Assembly: GCA_946188175.1 (NCBI GenBank)
Contig: CAMHUJ010000123.1
Coordinates: 1-5,879, forward strand
Reading direction: 5' to 3'
Length of the DNA: 5,879 bases
Origin: an uncultured Ruminococcus sp.
GTDB taxonomy: Bacteria > Bacillota > Clostridia > Oscillospirales > Ruminococcaceae
The notes beneath the pieces were generated by a model, which saw only the letters and a list, made by a program, of their open reading frames with translations, was not told the origin of the DNA and made no database searches. The translations under genes and the position numbers were made by a program. This document shows, in pieces, positions 1 through 5,879 of the stretch; within the stretch, counting starts at the first letter, position 1, and every line of letters starts with the position of its first letter.

Positions 1-3000
1 CGACCGGAATCTTGCCGCAGCGGGACTTGATGTCCTTCCACTGTCCTCTTTCCTCGGTACCGGCAGCGATCTCGATTTCCTGATCCGCAGTCGAAGATGC
101 CGTATAGCCGACGACATTCTTCAGCTTGCCCTTCGGCTCAGTCTGATCCATATGGAAGATCATGAAGGAATTGTATTCCTTATTTGCATCTGCCGGATTG
201 ACAGTCTTGGTGATATCCTTTGTCGTGCCGTCCTCAAAGAAGACCTTGAGTGTAACGTCGTAAGGATCGGCGGTCCGATCTGCGACCTTGACATAAATCT
301 GTGCGATGTCGTGCTTTTCATTATCAGAGCTGTTCATCTCGCGGACAATGCCCTTGACAATAGAAAGATCGCTCAGAACCGTGAAGTAATGCTTCTTGTC
401 CTTCTCCTCGGTCTGATAGTCATTCGGGACCTTGGTTTCCACGAGATAGTAGACGCCCGGCTGAATGTTCTTCGCCTGACCGCCTGCCTCTGTGATGAGG
501 GTCAGCTCTTTTGCCGTCTCAACGGACTGGATCGCCTTCTTGCCGTTCTCCTCCCAGAGCTCCAGCGTTGCGCCTGCAACGTAAGCATTGGTGGCGGAGT
601 CGATCTTGCCGATTTGCAGATGCAGCTCATTGACATTATCTGCAACGGTCAGGGTTCTGCCCTCCGGCGTGCTCAGATCAATCTCAGTCCAGCCGCCGCG
701 GTCAGCCTTCAGATTGAAGTTCTCATCGATCGGAAGCGTATCCGGCTTCGTGCCGCGCGGAACCTCAGTCTTGAAGTAGGTGCGCTTGTTGGTTCTGTCA
801 GCATAGCAGCCCAGCAGAATATCATTCTCCGGAAGTGCATAGCCGAACGGTGCGATTGTCTCAGTGATTCTGTAGATTCTTGCATTCTTGTTTCCGCCGA
901 ATCCGAAGTTCGGGTTAAAGTTGCGGATCTTAAGAACGGAGAATGCCGTAGAAGAATCTCTCTTATCCCAGTTAAAGCCGTCAGCGCTCTCGCTCTGCTC
1001 GCCTTCCTTCGGCTCCTTCGGGGATGCGCTTCTGTAGGTGGGCTTGCCGCCCGAACCGAGTTCATAGGTTTCCTCGATATATGCAAAGTGTGCGCCTCTG
1101 AGCTCAGTGTCCGGCTCTGCGGCATCGACCTTGCGGAGTGTCATTGCTTCACTGTCGGTGAATTCAAATTTGGTGCCGAGCTTCTCGGAGATATTGATTA
1201 CCGCGGAAGCAACGGAGCCGTCATAAACAACGATGTAATTGCCCTTGGTCGTTTTGACGGTCGAAACCATATCGGTCGTCACATCGGTATCCGTCTCGGT
1301 AACACCGGTCACCTCATCCGGAACCTGACCGAAGCCGAAGCCCTTCTCTGTTGTAATCGTATAAGACTGATTCAGCTCGGTGAATTTGTATACACCGTTC
1401 TCATCAGCCTCTGCGCTGTAGAGAATCTGTGCGCCCTGCTCCGTGTAGGGCTTATCATAATAGTACAGTGTCTTGAGCGTTGTGGGATCCCACTGACCGC
1501 CGAACGGGCCCCATGTCGTGGACATCTTTCCGAGGCGGAATCTCTTGACCTCATCAGCACTGAGCGCCTTGCCCTTCTTCGTGATCTTCGAGACAGTGCC
1601 GTCTTCTTCGATCTGAATTTCGTAGCGCTCGCCGTTGATCTCGTAAAAACCGTTTACGGGAACAACCGTCTGATCATCATAGATTACATTATAGTATGCA
1701 ACGTCAACCGAATTAAAGGTGAACTTGTCGAGTGCAGCCTCTGTCCGGCTGCCGTCTGCTGCGACCTCCTCGGCCTTGGTGACCTTGCCGTCCGGACCGA
1801 CCGTAAATGCATAGGTCTTGTCGCCGACGGTGTAGTTATTCTCAGCCAGTGCCAGCGGAGAATACTCAACCGTCTTGATCACCTTGGTGAATTCCGGATC
1901 GCTGTACAGCTTCACGGTCACCTTATCGGTATACTGAACCGTCTTCGTCTCGGCGTTGTCCCAGATATTGAGCTTGATGACAGCGTCGCGCTCGGGGTTC
2001 TCGGTGATCTCGATGTAATATTCCTGATTGCTGACCATATAGCCGGCAGGTGCGCCGTACTCTTTGATCACATACTTACCGGCATCCAGTGAAAACAGAT
2101 TCGGATTGGTATCACCGGTTTTCAGTGTGAACGAAGGGTCTGTGCCGACGCCGTTGTCGCTGACCGGGAATGCACCGAACAGTGCATTCCTCAGCGGTGC
2201 GCCGCCGATTTCGTTGATATACTTAAAAAGATCGAACGAATACGGTGCGTGGCGCACGGTGTAGGAATTATACGGATAGAAGTGCGCTTCTGCATCGAGA
2301 TTCGCATTCTTTGCAATGATGCCGCCCTCAAAACGTCCGCCGGTCACATTGACATTTGCTTTCGGTGCGACCAGATGACCTTCGAGGAACGCGGTGTCCA
2401 CATTGTCTGCATCCGGCAGATTCCAGATCAGGTTCATGCCTGCTTCCAGATTCAGCTGACCGCCGCGGAACTTGGTCTCATCCGGCGGGACGCAGAGTGC
2501 ATCCTTCATCGTGGTCTCGGAGGTGATGCCGTTGAACTGAATCGTCTTGGTATCCTCACCGCCGCCGCCGAAGGCGAACTTGACATCCTTGACATCGGCA
2601 ATCGTGATCGTGTTCTTGCCGCACATGATGCCTTCGAGGCTGCTGCTGACTAAGTTGATCGCCTTCGCAGCATCATAGACATCCTTCGGAATGACGATAT
2701 TGCGGTTTGCATCCACATCCAGCGTCAGAACGCCGTCGTCCTGAATGTTCTCCGCAGTTGCCTTGTAGGCAGAATCGGAAGTCTTCTGCTCGGAGGACCA
2801 CTTCCGGAGCTCGTCAAATGCATTTTTGATCGGAACGTACTCGCAGTCCGCCGCGATCTGCTGCATATACGGCAGATTCAGATTCTCATTATCATTTATA
2901 TGATAGTATACGTAGTTGTTTCTTTCGCACTGTTCCTTCAGCTCCGGATCTACGATCCAGTCGCCCGGCTTTGCAATGTTGATCAGGTTCTTGATGTGGT

Positions 3001-3301
3001 GAATATAGCTGGAGGTCACGGCGCCGTCGCCGAACGCATTCGGCGTATCCAGCGTGTCTCCGATGATCACGCTTCCCACAATATGGCCCTGGTTGGTTGC
3101 AGTGACATTTTTCTCAATGAACAGGTTGAAATCTGTCAGCAGCTGTTCCGGTGTAATTTCCTTGGCGTAGACAGGTCTTTCATCGTCGGCCGCTCTTGCT
3201 GTCAGCGCCGGAGGGATTTCTCCCAGCGGCAGCAGATACGAGGCAAGAAGTGCAGCGGACGCCACTCCGCTGAGCGCTCGCAGCCTCTTTGTTTTTTTCA
3301 T
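1..3301 (-). CDS. Secreted choice-of-anchor-A / SpaA-domain surface protein (adhesin or pilin-like), partial at 3' end
   Basis: Reading leftward from ATG at 3301, 1,100 codons are open to the window edge, so the C-terminus and any sorting signal are missing. Residues 1-37 form a signal peptide: basic KKTKRLR, a hydrophobic stretch, then likely cleavage after ARA. About residues 50-345 resemble the choice-of-anchor A domain: an early GHIVGSVIIG segment, then NLIWNLPDA around W293, then GHLVAPKANV and a closing AKNANLDAEAHFYPY. Three SpaA/Cna-B-like prealbumin domains follow. Their candidate isopeptide pairs are K360 with E414 (KEYGAPAGY), K724 with E814 (TETIAPFGY) and K899 with E955 (VETKVPNDY). 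Residues 445-715 are less clear. They hold a two-copy repeat (490-509, 553-572) and a carboxypeptidase-regulatory-like stretch near 630-660. Known of the families: such proteins are sortase-anchored adhesins or pilins stabilised by Lys-Asn/Asp bonds. The ligand is unknown. The start is fixed by the signal peptide and a good ribosome site. Domain calls are by eye. Confidence 0.9.
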   Translation of the reverse strand, partial: MKKTKRLRALSGVASAALLASYLLPLGEIPPALTARAADDERPVYAKEITPEQLLTDFNLFIEKNVTATNQGHIVGSVIIGDTLDTPNAFGDGAVTSSYIHHIKNLINIAKPGDWIVDPELKEQCERNNYVYYHINDNENLNLPYMQQIAADCEYVPIKNAFDELRKWSSEQKTSDSAYKATAENIQDDGVLTLDVDANRNIVIPKDVYDAAKAINLVSSSLEGIMCGKNTITIADVKDVKFAFGGGGEDTKTIQFNGITSETTMKDALCVPPDETKFRGGQLNLEAGMNLIWNLPDADNVDTAFLEGHLVAPKANVNVTGGRFEGGIIAKNANLDAEAHFYPYNSYTVRHAPYSFDLFKYINEIGGAPLRNALFGAFPVSDNGVGTDPSFTLKTGDTNPNLFSLDAGKYVIKEYGAPAGYMVSNQEYYIEITENPERDAVIKLNIWDNAETKTVQYTDKVTVKLYSDPEFTKVIKTVEYSPLALAENNYTVGDKTYAFTVGPDGKVTKAEEVAADGSRTEAALDKFTFNSVDVAYYNVIYDDQTVVPVNGFYEINGERYEIQIEEDGTVSKITKKGKALSADEVKRFRLGKMSTTWGPFGGQWDPTTLKTLYYYDKPYTEQGAQILYSAEADENGVYKFTELNQSYTITTEKGFGFGQVPDEVTGVTETDTDVTTDMVSTVKTTKGNYIVVYDGSVASAVINISEKLGTKFEFTDSEAMTLRKVDAAEPDTELRGAHFAYIEETYELGSGGKPTYRSASPKEPKEGEQSESADGFNWDKRDSSTAFSVLKIRNFNPNFGFGGNKNARIYRITETIAPFGYALPENDILLGCYADRTNKRTYFKTEVPRGTKPDTLPIDENFNLKADRGGWTEIDLSTPEGRTLTVADNVNELHLQIGKIDSATNAYVAGATLELWEENGKKAIQSVETAKELTLITEAGGQAKNIQPGVYYLVETKVPNDYQTEEKDKKHYFTVLSDLSIVKGIVREMNSSDNEKHDIAQIYVKVADRTADPYDVTLKVFFEDGTTKDITKTVNPADANKEYNSFMIFHMDQTEPKGKLKNVVGYTASSTADQEIEIAAGTEERGQWKDIKSRCGKIPV

Positions 3302-3306
3302 CCAAT

Positions 3307-3318
3307 CCTCATCCTTTC
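3307..3318 (-). promoter_or_regulatory. Ribosome binding site of the surface-protein gene
   Basis: Read on the minus strand this is GAAAGGATGAGG. The GAGG part lies five bases before the ATG at 3301 and an AAAGGA lies slightly further upstream. Either can pair with the 16S anti-Shine-Dalgarno. It supports 3301 as the start, just before the signal peptide. Confidence 0.75.
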
Positions 3319-3340
3319 TCGGGATATGTCTGTTGATGAT

Positions 3341-3355
3341 GCCGGACTGACCGGC
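3341..3355 (-). repeat. Perfect 5-bp hairpin upstream of the ribosome site
   Basis: GCCGG and CCGGC arms flank a five-base loop, roughly 22 bases upstream of the Shine-Dalgarno. No U tract follows, so it is not a terminator. It may keep the ribosome site in a defined context or be the last element of the leader fold. Confidence 0.4.
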
Positions 3356-3402
3356 TCTTTCTGTGTTGTCCGCACAGCCTGTCCGCTGCACGGCGCATGC
3401 GG

Positions 3403-3447
3403 ATAAAAATACTTTTGCGCGGCGCATCCGCTGCTGCCGCACAAAGT
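3403..3447 (-). terminator. Candidate leader terminator (attenuator) upstream of the surface-protein gene
   Basis: On the minus strand, ACUUUGUGCGGC pairs with GCCGCGCAAAAGU, with one bulged A and one G-U pair. The apical part adds a GCA/UGC stem around a GCGGA loop. The base of the stem is followed directly by AUUUUUAU. A GC-rich hairpin with an abutting U run is the shape of an intrinsic terminator. It lies about 100 bases before the start codon, inside the leader, so it would act by premature termination. The U run is only five long, so its strength is uncertain. The downstream AUCCGC (3404-3399) can pair with the loop-side GCGGAU and would then disrupt the hairpin. Confidence 0.5.
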
Positions 3448-3595
3448 CCGTTTGCTCCGGCGCTAAGTGACCGGACGCATATACAAATTAAAATATTTCA
3501 CATGGCATCTACTTCCCTTCCCCCGGCGACAGTTGCACAATCAGGCATTCGTCTGACTTGTATCATCTAATAATTCGCCTATCTTATTATTTATT

Positions 3596-3624
3596 ATTAT
3601 ATTTCAAATTCACCTGTCTGTCAA
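3596..3624 (-). promoter_or_regulatory. Sigma-A type promoter for the surface-protein gene
   Basis: On the minus strand, TTGACA (3624-3619) is followed by a 17-base spacer and TATAAT (3601-3596). Both boxes match the full vegetative consensus at optimal spacing, and the start-point region is AT-rich. The predicted transcript start is near 3589. No other minus-strand promoter of similar quality was seen between here and the gene, so this is the likely source of its mRNA and of the long leader. Confidence 0.75.
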
Positions 3625-3916
3625 CCCCTTTTTCGTACAATCTGTAAAAATTCCAAAATCCGACATATATAGTCGTCAAATCGGTTTCGTTTTGCGCAGT
3701 TTGACGAAGTCTGTCTATCACAGCATGTAAAACGTCGCATCTTCTTGCGTCTTGAAAATTTGCAAAATTAACAAAATACAACTTCCGTACAGATTATATC
3801 ATTTGTATTGTTCATATTTTCGTATACAAAGTGTATAAAAATTAAAATCAAACAGATGATATTCAGTCAGTTTCGCGAACATCATTTCAATCAATATACA
3901 AATTTTCCCTCAAAAC
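3625..3916. other. AT-rich intergenic stretch without a convincing gene
   Basis: Nearly 300 bases lie between the leftward promoter and the terminator-like element. No open frame here has a ribosome site or a recognisable product. It holds a long-spaced inverted repeat (3674-3706), a TTCGCGAA palindrome (3872-3879), a TATAC/GTATA inverted repeat (3823-3837) and repeated GTTTCG motifs. An extended -10-like TGATATAAT lies on the minus strand at 3801-3793, without a matching -35. It most likely serves as a regulatory spacer for the divergent promoters, possibly with a small RNA. Confidence 0.5.
3674..3706. repeat. Inverted repeat CGTCAAA / TTTGACG
   Basis: Perfect 7-bp arms at 3674-3680 and 3700-3706 are separated by 19 bases, about 50 bp upstream of the leftward promoter's -35 box. 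The spacing puts the arm centres close to 2.5 helical turns apart. It could be a pair of regulator half-sites or a long-loop hairpin. No regulator can be named. Confidence 0.35.
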
Positions 3917-3958
3917 CGGATTTTCTGCCGGTTTCGTGCCGTAAATCCGCTGTTTTTT
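3917..3958 (+). terminator. Terminator-like hairpin with T7 tract
   Basis: CGGATTT (3917-3923) pairs with AAATCCG (3943-3949), with a possible inner CGG/CCG stem, followed by CTG and seven Ts (3952-3958). This has the shape of a plus-strand intrinsic terminator just before the GH42 promoter, yet no plus-strand gene lies upstream in the window. A competing hairpin, AAACCGG/CCGGTTT (3913-3934), overlaps it. Alternatively the T tract is an UP element for the promoter that follows. Confidence 0.35.
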
Positions 3959-3961
3959 TGC

Positions 3962-3990
3962 TTGACTGCATACCGATTATCGGTTATAAT
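3962..3990 (+). promoter_or_regulatory. Sigma-A type promoter for the GH42 gene
   Basis: TTGACT (3962-3967), a 17-base spacer and TATAAT (3985-3990) make a near-perfect vegetative promoter. The transcript would start near 3997, giving a leader of about 57 nt before the ATG at 4054. A T7 tract lies directly upstream of the -35 box. A promoter this strong on a catabolic gene suggests that a repressor controls it, which fits the palindrome in the spacer. Confidence 0.8.
3972..3984. promoter_or_regulatory. Candidate operator palindrome in the GH42 promoter spacer
   Basis: ACCGA-TTA-TCGGT is a perfect 13-bp inverted repeat lying wholly between the -35 and -10 boxes and abutting the -10. A protein bound here would block RNA polymerase. 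An ATCGGTT half-site recurs at 3680-3686. It does not have the central CG typical of LacI-family operators, so I assign no regulator family. Confidence 0.5.
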
Positions 3991-3996
3991 AGAAGT

Positions 3997-4014
3997 GATG
4001 CCCGAACGGGTATC
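3997..4014 (+). promoter_or_regulatory. 18-bp inverted repeat at the GH42 transcript start
   Basis: GATGCCCG and CGGGTATC flank AA, with one mismatch at the DNA level that becomes a G-U pair in RNA. It begins at the predicted transcript start. It could be a second operator just downstream of the promoter or a 5'-terminal mRNA hairpin that stabilises the transcript. It does not overlap the ribosome site. Confidence 0.4.
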
Positions 4015-4038
4015 AGCACAGAAAAATATATTATTTGA

Positions 4039-4045
4039 AGGAAGG
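4039..4045 (+). promoter_or_regulatory. Ribosome binding site of the GH42 gene
   Basis: AGGAAGG ends eight bases before the ATG at 4054. The next in-frame ATG at 4081 has no such site, so this motif decides the start. Confidence 0.75.
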
Positions 4046-4053
4046 CGTTTACC

Positions 4054-5879
4054 ATGCAGGCACTTACATCTTACCCGCACATGCTCCACGGCTGCGACTA
4101 CAACCCCGAGCAGTGGCTCAACCGTCCCGACATCCTCGCGCAGGATATCGAACAGATGAAACAGGCGAATATCAACTGCGTTTCCGTCGGCATTTTCTCC
4201 TGGTCGTCCCTCGAACCGCATGAGGGCGACTATCAGCTCGACTGGCTCGCAAACATCATCAACAAGCTCTATGCAAACGGCATCTATACCGTTCTGGCGA
4301 CGCCCTCCGGCGCAAAGCCCTCGTGGATGGCGAAAAAATATCCGGAGATCCGCCGCGTCAGTGCGGAGCGCGTCCGTGATTTGCAGGGCGGCAGACACAA
4401 TCACTGCTATACCTCGCCGGTCTACCGTGAAAAGGTCCGGCAGATCAATACCAAGCTCGCCGAGCGCTTCGCCGATCATCCGGCGGTGATCCTCTGGCAT
4501 GTCAGCAATGAGATTCAGGGCGAATGCCACTGCGATCTCTGTCAGGCGGCGTTCCGCGAATGGCTCAAAAAGCGCTACAGCTCGCTCGATGAACTCAATC
4601 AGGCATGGTGGACGACATTCTGGTCGCATACCTATTCGGACTGGGACGAGATCGAATCGCCCTCGCCGATCGGTGAGCCCTGCATCCACGGTCTGACACT
4701 CGACTGGAAGCGCTTCTGCACCGCGCAGACACGCAGCTTCTTTGAAAATGAGATCGCACCGCTCAAGGCGGCAAATCCGAATATTCCCGTCACGGCGAAC
4801 TTCATGGGCTTCTATGACGGCATCAATTACTGGGAGCTCGCAAAATCGCTGGACGTTATCTCGTGGGACAGCTATCCGAACTGGCATACGCAGCCGGACG
4901 GCGATGAGACCTATAACGCATTCTGGGCGGATGCATTCTCCGATATGTGCCGCTCGATGCTCGGCAAGCCCTTCCTGCTCATGGAAAACACCCCCTCGCA
5001 GACAAACTGGATGGAGGTCTGCCGTCCGAAGACATGGGGCTTCCTGCGCCTGACCTCAATCGCAAATCTCGCACACGGCGCGGACAGCATCCAGTATTTC
5101 CAGTGGCGGCAGAGCAGAGGCTGCGCCGAGAAATTCCACGGTGCCGTCATGACACATGCAAACCGCACCGATACGCGCGTCTTTCATGAGGTCAGCGGCG
5201 TCGGCGCGATGCTGAAAAAGCTCGACGGTCTCTGCGGCGCGAAAACAGCCGCGAATATCGCAATCCTCTATGATATCGAAAGTCACTGGGCGGTCAATGA
5301 CGCCAAGGGACCGCGCAACGGCTCAATCGGCGACAATGATCTGATGCTGCGGATGTATCTGCAATTCTGGAAGGCAGGCTATGCCGTCGATTTCGTCAAT
5401 TCGGAAATGGATTTCTCCGGCTATCATCTGCTGCTCGTGCCGATGCTCTATATGCTGCGCGCCGACGTCGCAAAGCGCATCCGCGACTACGTAAAACAGG
5501 GCGGCACCGTCCTGCTGACGATGCATACCGGTCTGGTCGATGAACATGATCTCTGCTATATGGGCGATACACCGGCAGAGGGTCTTGCAGAGCTCGCAGG
5601 CATCCGTTTCCTCGAGATCGACCCGCTCTATGAGAATCAGCATGAGACCATGCGGATCGTCAAGGCACCGTTCCCGCTGGCGGAATCCTATCAGCTGGAA
5701 CGGCTCTGCGAGCGTGTTGCGGCAGAGGGTGCAGAGGTGCTCGCGGTCTATGAGCACGACAATCCCTGCATGCCGGACGATCTCCCCTGCCTGACGCGCA
5801 ACAGCTACGGCAGAGGCACGGCCTATTATCTCGGTGCATTCGCCGAGGATCGCTTCTTCTCGGATTTCCTGCTGTCGCT
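4054..5879 (+). CDS. GH42 beta-galactosidase, partial at 3' end
   Basis: The frame is open for 608 codons to the window edge. It hydrolyses terminal beta-D-galactosides by the retaining mechanism. No signal peptide is present, so it acts in the cytoplasm on imported sugars. The N-terminus (LHGCDYNPEQW) is typical of GH42. The TIM barrel spans about residues 10-385. The acid/base is E153 in WHVSNE and the nucleophile is E311 in LLMENTPSQTNW; these match E141 and E312 of the Thermus A4 enzyme. Cysteines C118, C158, C160 and C163 match its zinc site in spacing, and R114 sits four residues before C118 as R102 does before C106 in Thermus. From about residue 400 (AILYDIESHWAV) comes the trimerisation domain, including GGTVLLTMHTGLVDEHD. 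Family members run to roughly 650-700 residues, so the small C-terminal beta domain is cut off. Some relatives also act on alpha-L-arabinopyranosides; substrate preference cannot be read here. Confidence 0.95.
   Translation, partial: MQALTSYPHMLHGCDYNPEQWLNRPDILAQDIEQMKQANINCVSVGIFSWSSLEPHEGDYQLDWLANIINKLYANGIYTVLATPSGAKPSWMAKKYPEIRRVSAERVRDLQGGRHNHCYTSPVYREKVRQINTKLAERFADHPAVILWHVSNEIQGECHCDLCQAAFREWLKKRYSSLDELNQAWWTTFWSHTYSDWDEIESPSPIGEPCIHGLTLDWKRFCTAQTRSFFENEIAPLKAANPNIPVTANFMGFYDGINYWELAKSLDVISWDSYPNWHTQPDGDETYNAFWADAFSDMCRSMLGKPFLLMENTPSQTNWMEVCRPKTWGFLRLTSIANLAHGADSIQYFQWRQSRGCAEKFHGAVMTHANRTDTRVFHEVSGVGAMLKKLDGLCGAKTAANIAILYDIESHWAVNDAKGPRNGSIGDNDLMLRMYLQFWKAGYAVDFVNSEMDFSGYHLLLVPMLYMLRADVAKRIRDYVKQGGTVLLTMHTGLVDEHDLCYMGDTPAEGLAELAGIRFLEIDPLYENQHETMRIVKAPFPLAESYQLERLCERVAAEGAEVLAVYEHDNPCMPDDLPCLTRNSYGRGTAYYLGAFAEDRFFSDFLLS

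Larger units (their letters stand above)
3302..3589 (-). promoter_or_regulatory. Long structured 5' leader of the surface-protein gene (candidate attenuator or cis-regulatory RNA)
   Basis: From the transcript start predicted by the promoter at 3596-3624, the leader is about 288 nt, far longer than translation needs. On the minus-strand RNA I see, in order: a hairpin at 3561-3537 (ACAA/UUGU and UCAG/CUGA around one bulge, loop ACGAAUGC) enclosed by a 5-bp GGCGA/UCGCC stem (3579-3575 with 3529-3525); two mutually exclusive small stems in 3476-3446 (UCCGG/CCGGA or GUCCG/CGGAC); a terminator-shaped hairpin at 3447-3403; a further hairpin at 3403-3382; and a 5-bp hairpin at 3355-3341 ahead of the ribosome site. 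I compared it from memory with the cobalamin, lysine, c-di-GMP I and II, THF and guanidine classes and could assign none. The structure is seen; the regulatory role is inferred. Confidence 0.5.

Noticed and set aside
152..2092. A 646-codon plus-strand open frame
   Set aside because: It is the exact-register complement of the surface-protein gene, has a Leu/Val/Ile/Cys-rich composition with no family resemblance, and has no convincing ribosome site. The opposite strand has a signal peptide and recognisable domains.
2249..3406. Plus-strand open frames of 134 and 168 codons
   Set aside because: Both continue the same antisense register against the surface-protein gene, and the second overruns its start and leader. 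No domain or ribosome site was seen.
3498..3566. A 22-residue leader peptide on the minus strand within the surface-gene leader
   Set aside because: ATG at 3566 reads to TGA at 3498, but there is no well-spaced Shine-Dalgarno and no run of a regulatory amino acid. The same bases form the 5' hairpin module, so RNA structure explains them better.
3525..3579. Match of the 5' leader module to a known riboswitch
   Set aside because: Short segments recall the lysine (GGCG/GUCGCC) and cobalamin (CAACUGU, GGGAAG) elements, but the order and the conserved cores of those classes are absent.
3587..3781. A 64-codon minus-strand open frame in the intergenic region
   Set aside because: It would start at TTG with GGAAG directly touching the start codon, runs over the -35 and -10 boxes of the leftward promoter and has AT-driven composition. 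An extended -10-like TGATATAAT lies upstream but without a -35 box.
3808..4038. A 76-codon plus-strand open frame
   Set aside because: It runs through the terminator-like hairpin and the GH42 promoter, starts at TTG or an internal ATG without a ribosome site, and shows no recognisable protein features.
3910..4887. A 325-codon minus-strand open frame opposite the GH42 gene
   Set aside because: It is a register-matched antisense shadow of a gene with intact catalytic and zinc-binding residues, and it extends through the GH42 promoter.

Overview
The window holds two large, divergently transcribed genes that both run off the ends, separated by about 750 bases of regulatory DNA. Leftward, from 3301 to the left edge, is the first 1,100 codons of a secreted surface protein. 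It has a signal peptide, a choice-of-anchor-A type N-terminal domain and at least three SpaA/Cna-B-like prealbumin-fold domains with the Lys and Glu expected to form isopeptide bonds. Rightward, from 4054 to the right edge, are the first 608 codons of a cytoplasmic GH42 beta-galactosidase with its catalytic glutamates and zinc cysteines in place. I traced both frames codon by codon and found no stop. The long open frames on the opposite strands are register-matched shadows caused by codon bias.

Organism: consensus sigma-A type promoters, strong Shine-Dalgarno sites, SpaA/choice-of-anchor-A surface proteins and a GH42 enzyme suit a Gram-positive gut anaerobe. Moderately GC-rich coding DNA beside AT-rich intergenic DNA points to the Clostridia, perhaps a Ruminococcus-like Oscillospiraceae member. 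This placement is inference; no taxonomic marker gene is present.

Layout: 1-3301 (minus) surface adhesin/pilin-like protein, 3' end missing. 3302-3589 is its long leader, GC-rich nearest the gene, with several hairpins, one of them an intrinsic-terminator shape followed by a U tract. 3596-3624 (minus) is a full-consensus promoter (TTGACA, 17, TATAAT). 3625-3916 is AT-rich with inverted repeats and no convincing gene. 3917-3958 is a plus-strand terminator-like hairpin with T7. 3962-3990 (plus) is a strong promoter (TTGACT, 17, TATAAT) with a 13-bp palindrome filling most of its spacer. 3997-4014 is an 18-bp inverted repeat at the predicted transcript start. 4054-5879 (plus) is the GH42 gene, 3' end missing.

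How they fit together: the enzyme would hydrolyse imported beta-galactosides inside the cell, and the surface protein would act in adhesion or surface structure. Nothing shows that they share a pathway. The most unusual part is the control region: one promoter looks operator-controlled, and the other feeds a leader of about 288 nt that looks built for attenuation. I recognise no known riboswitch class in it.
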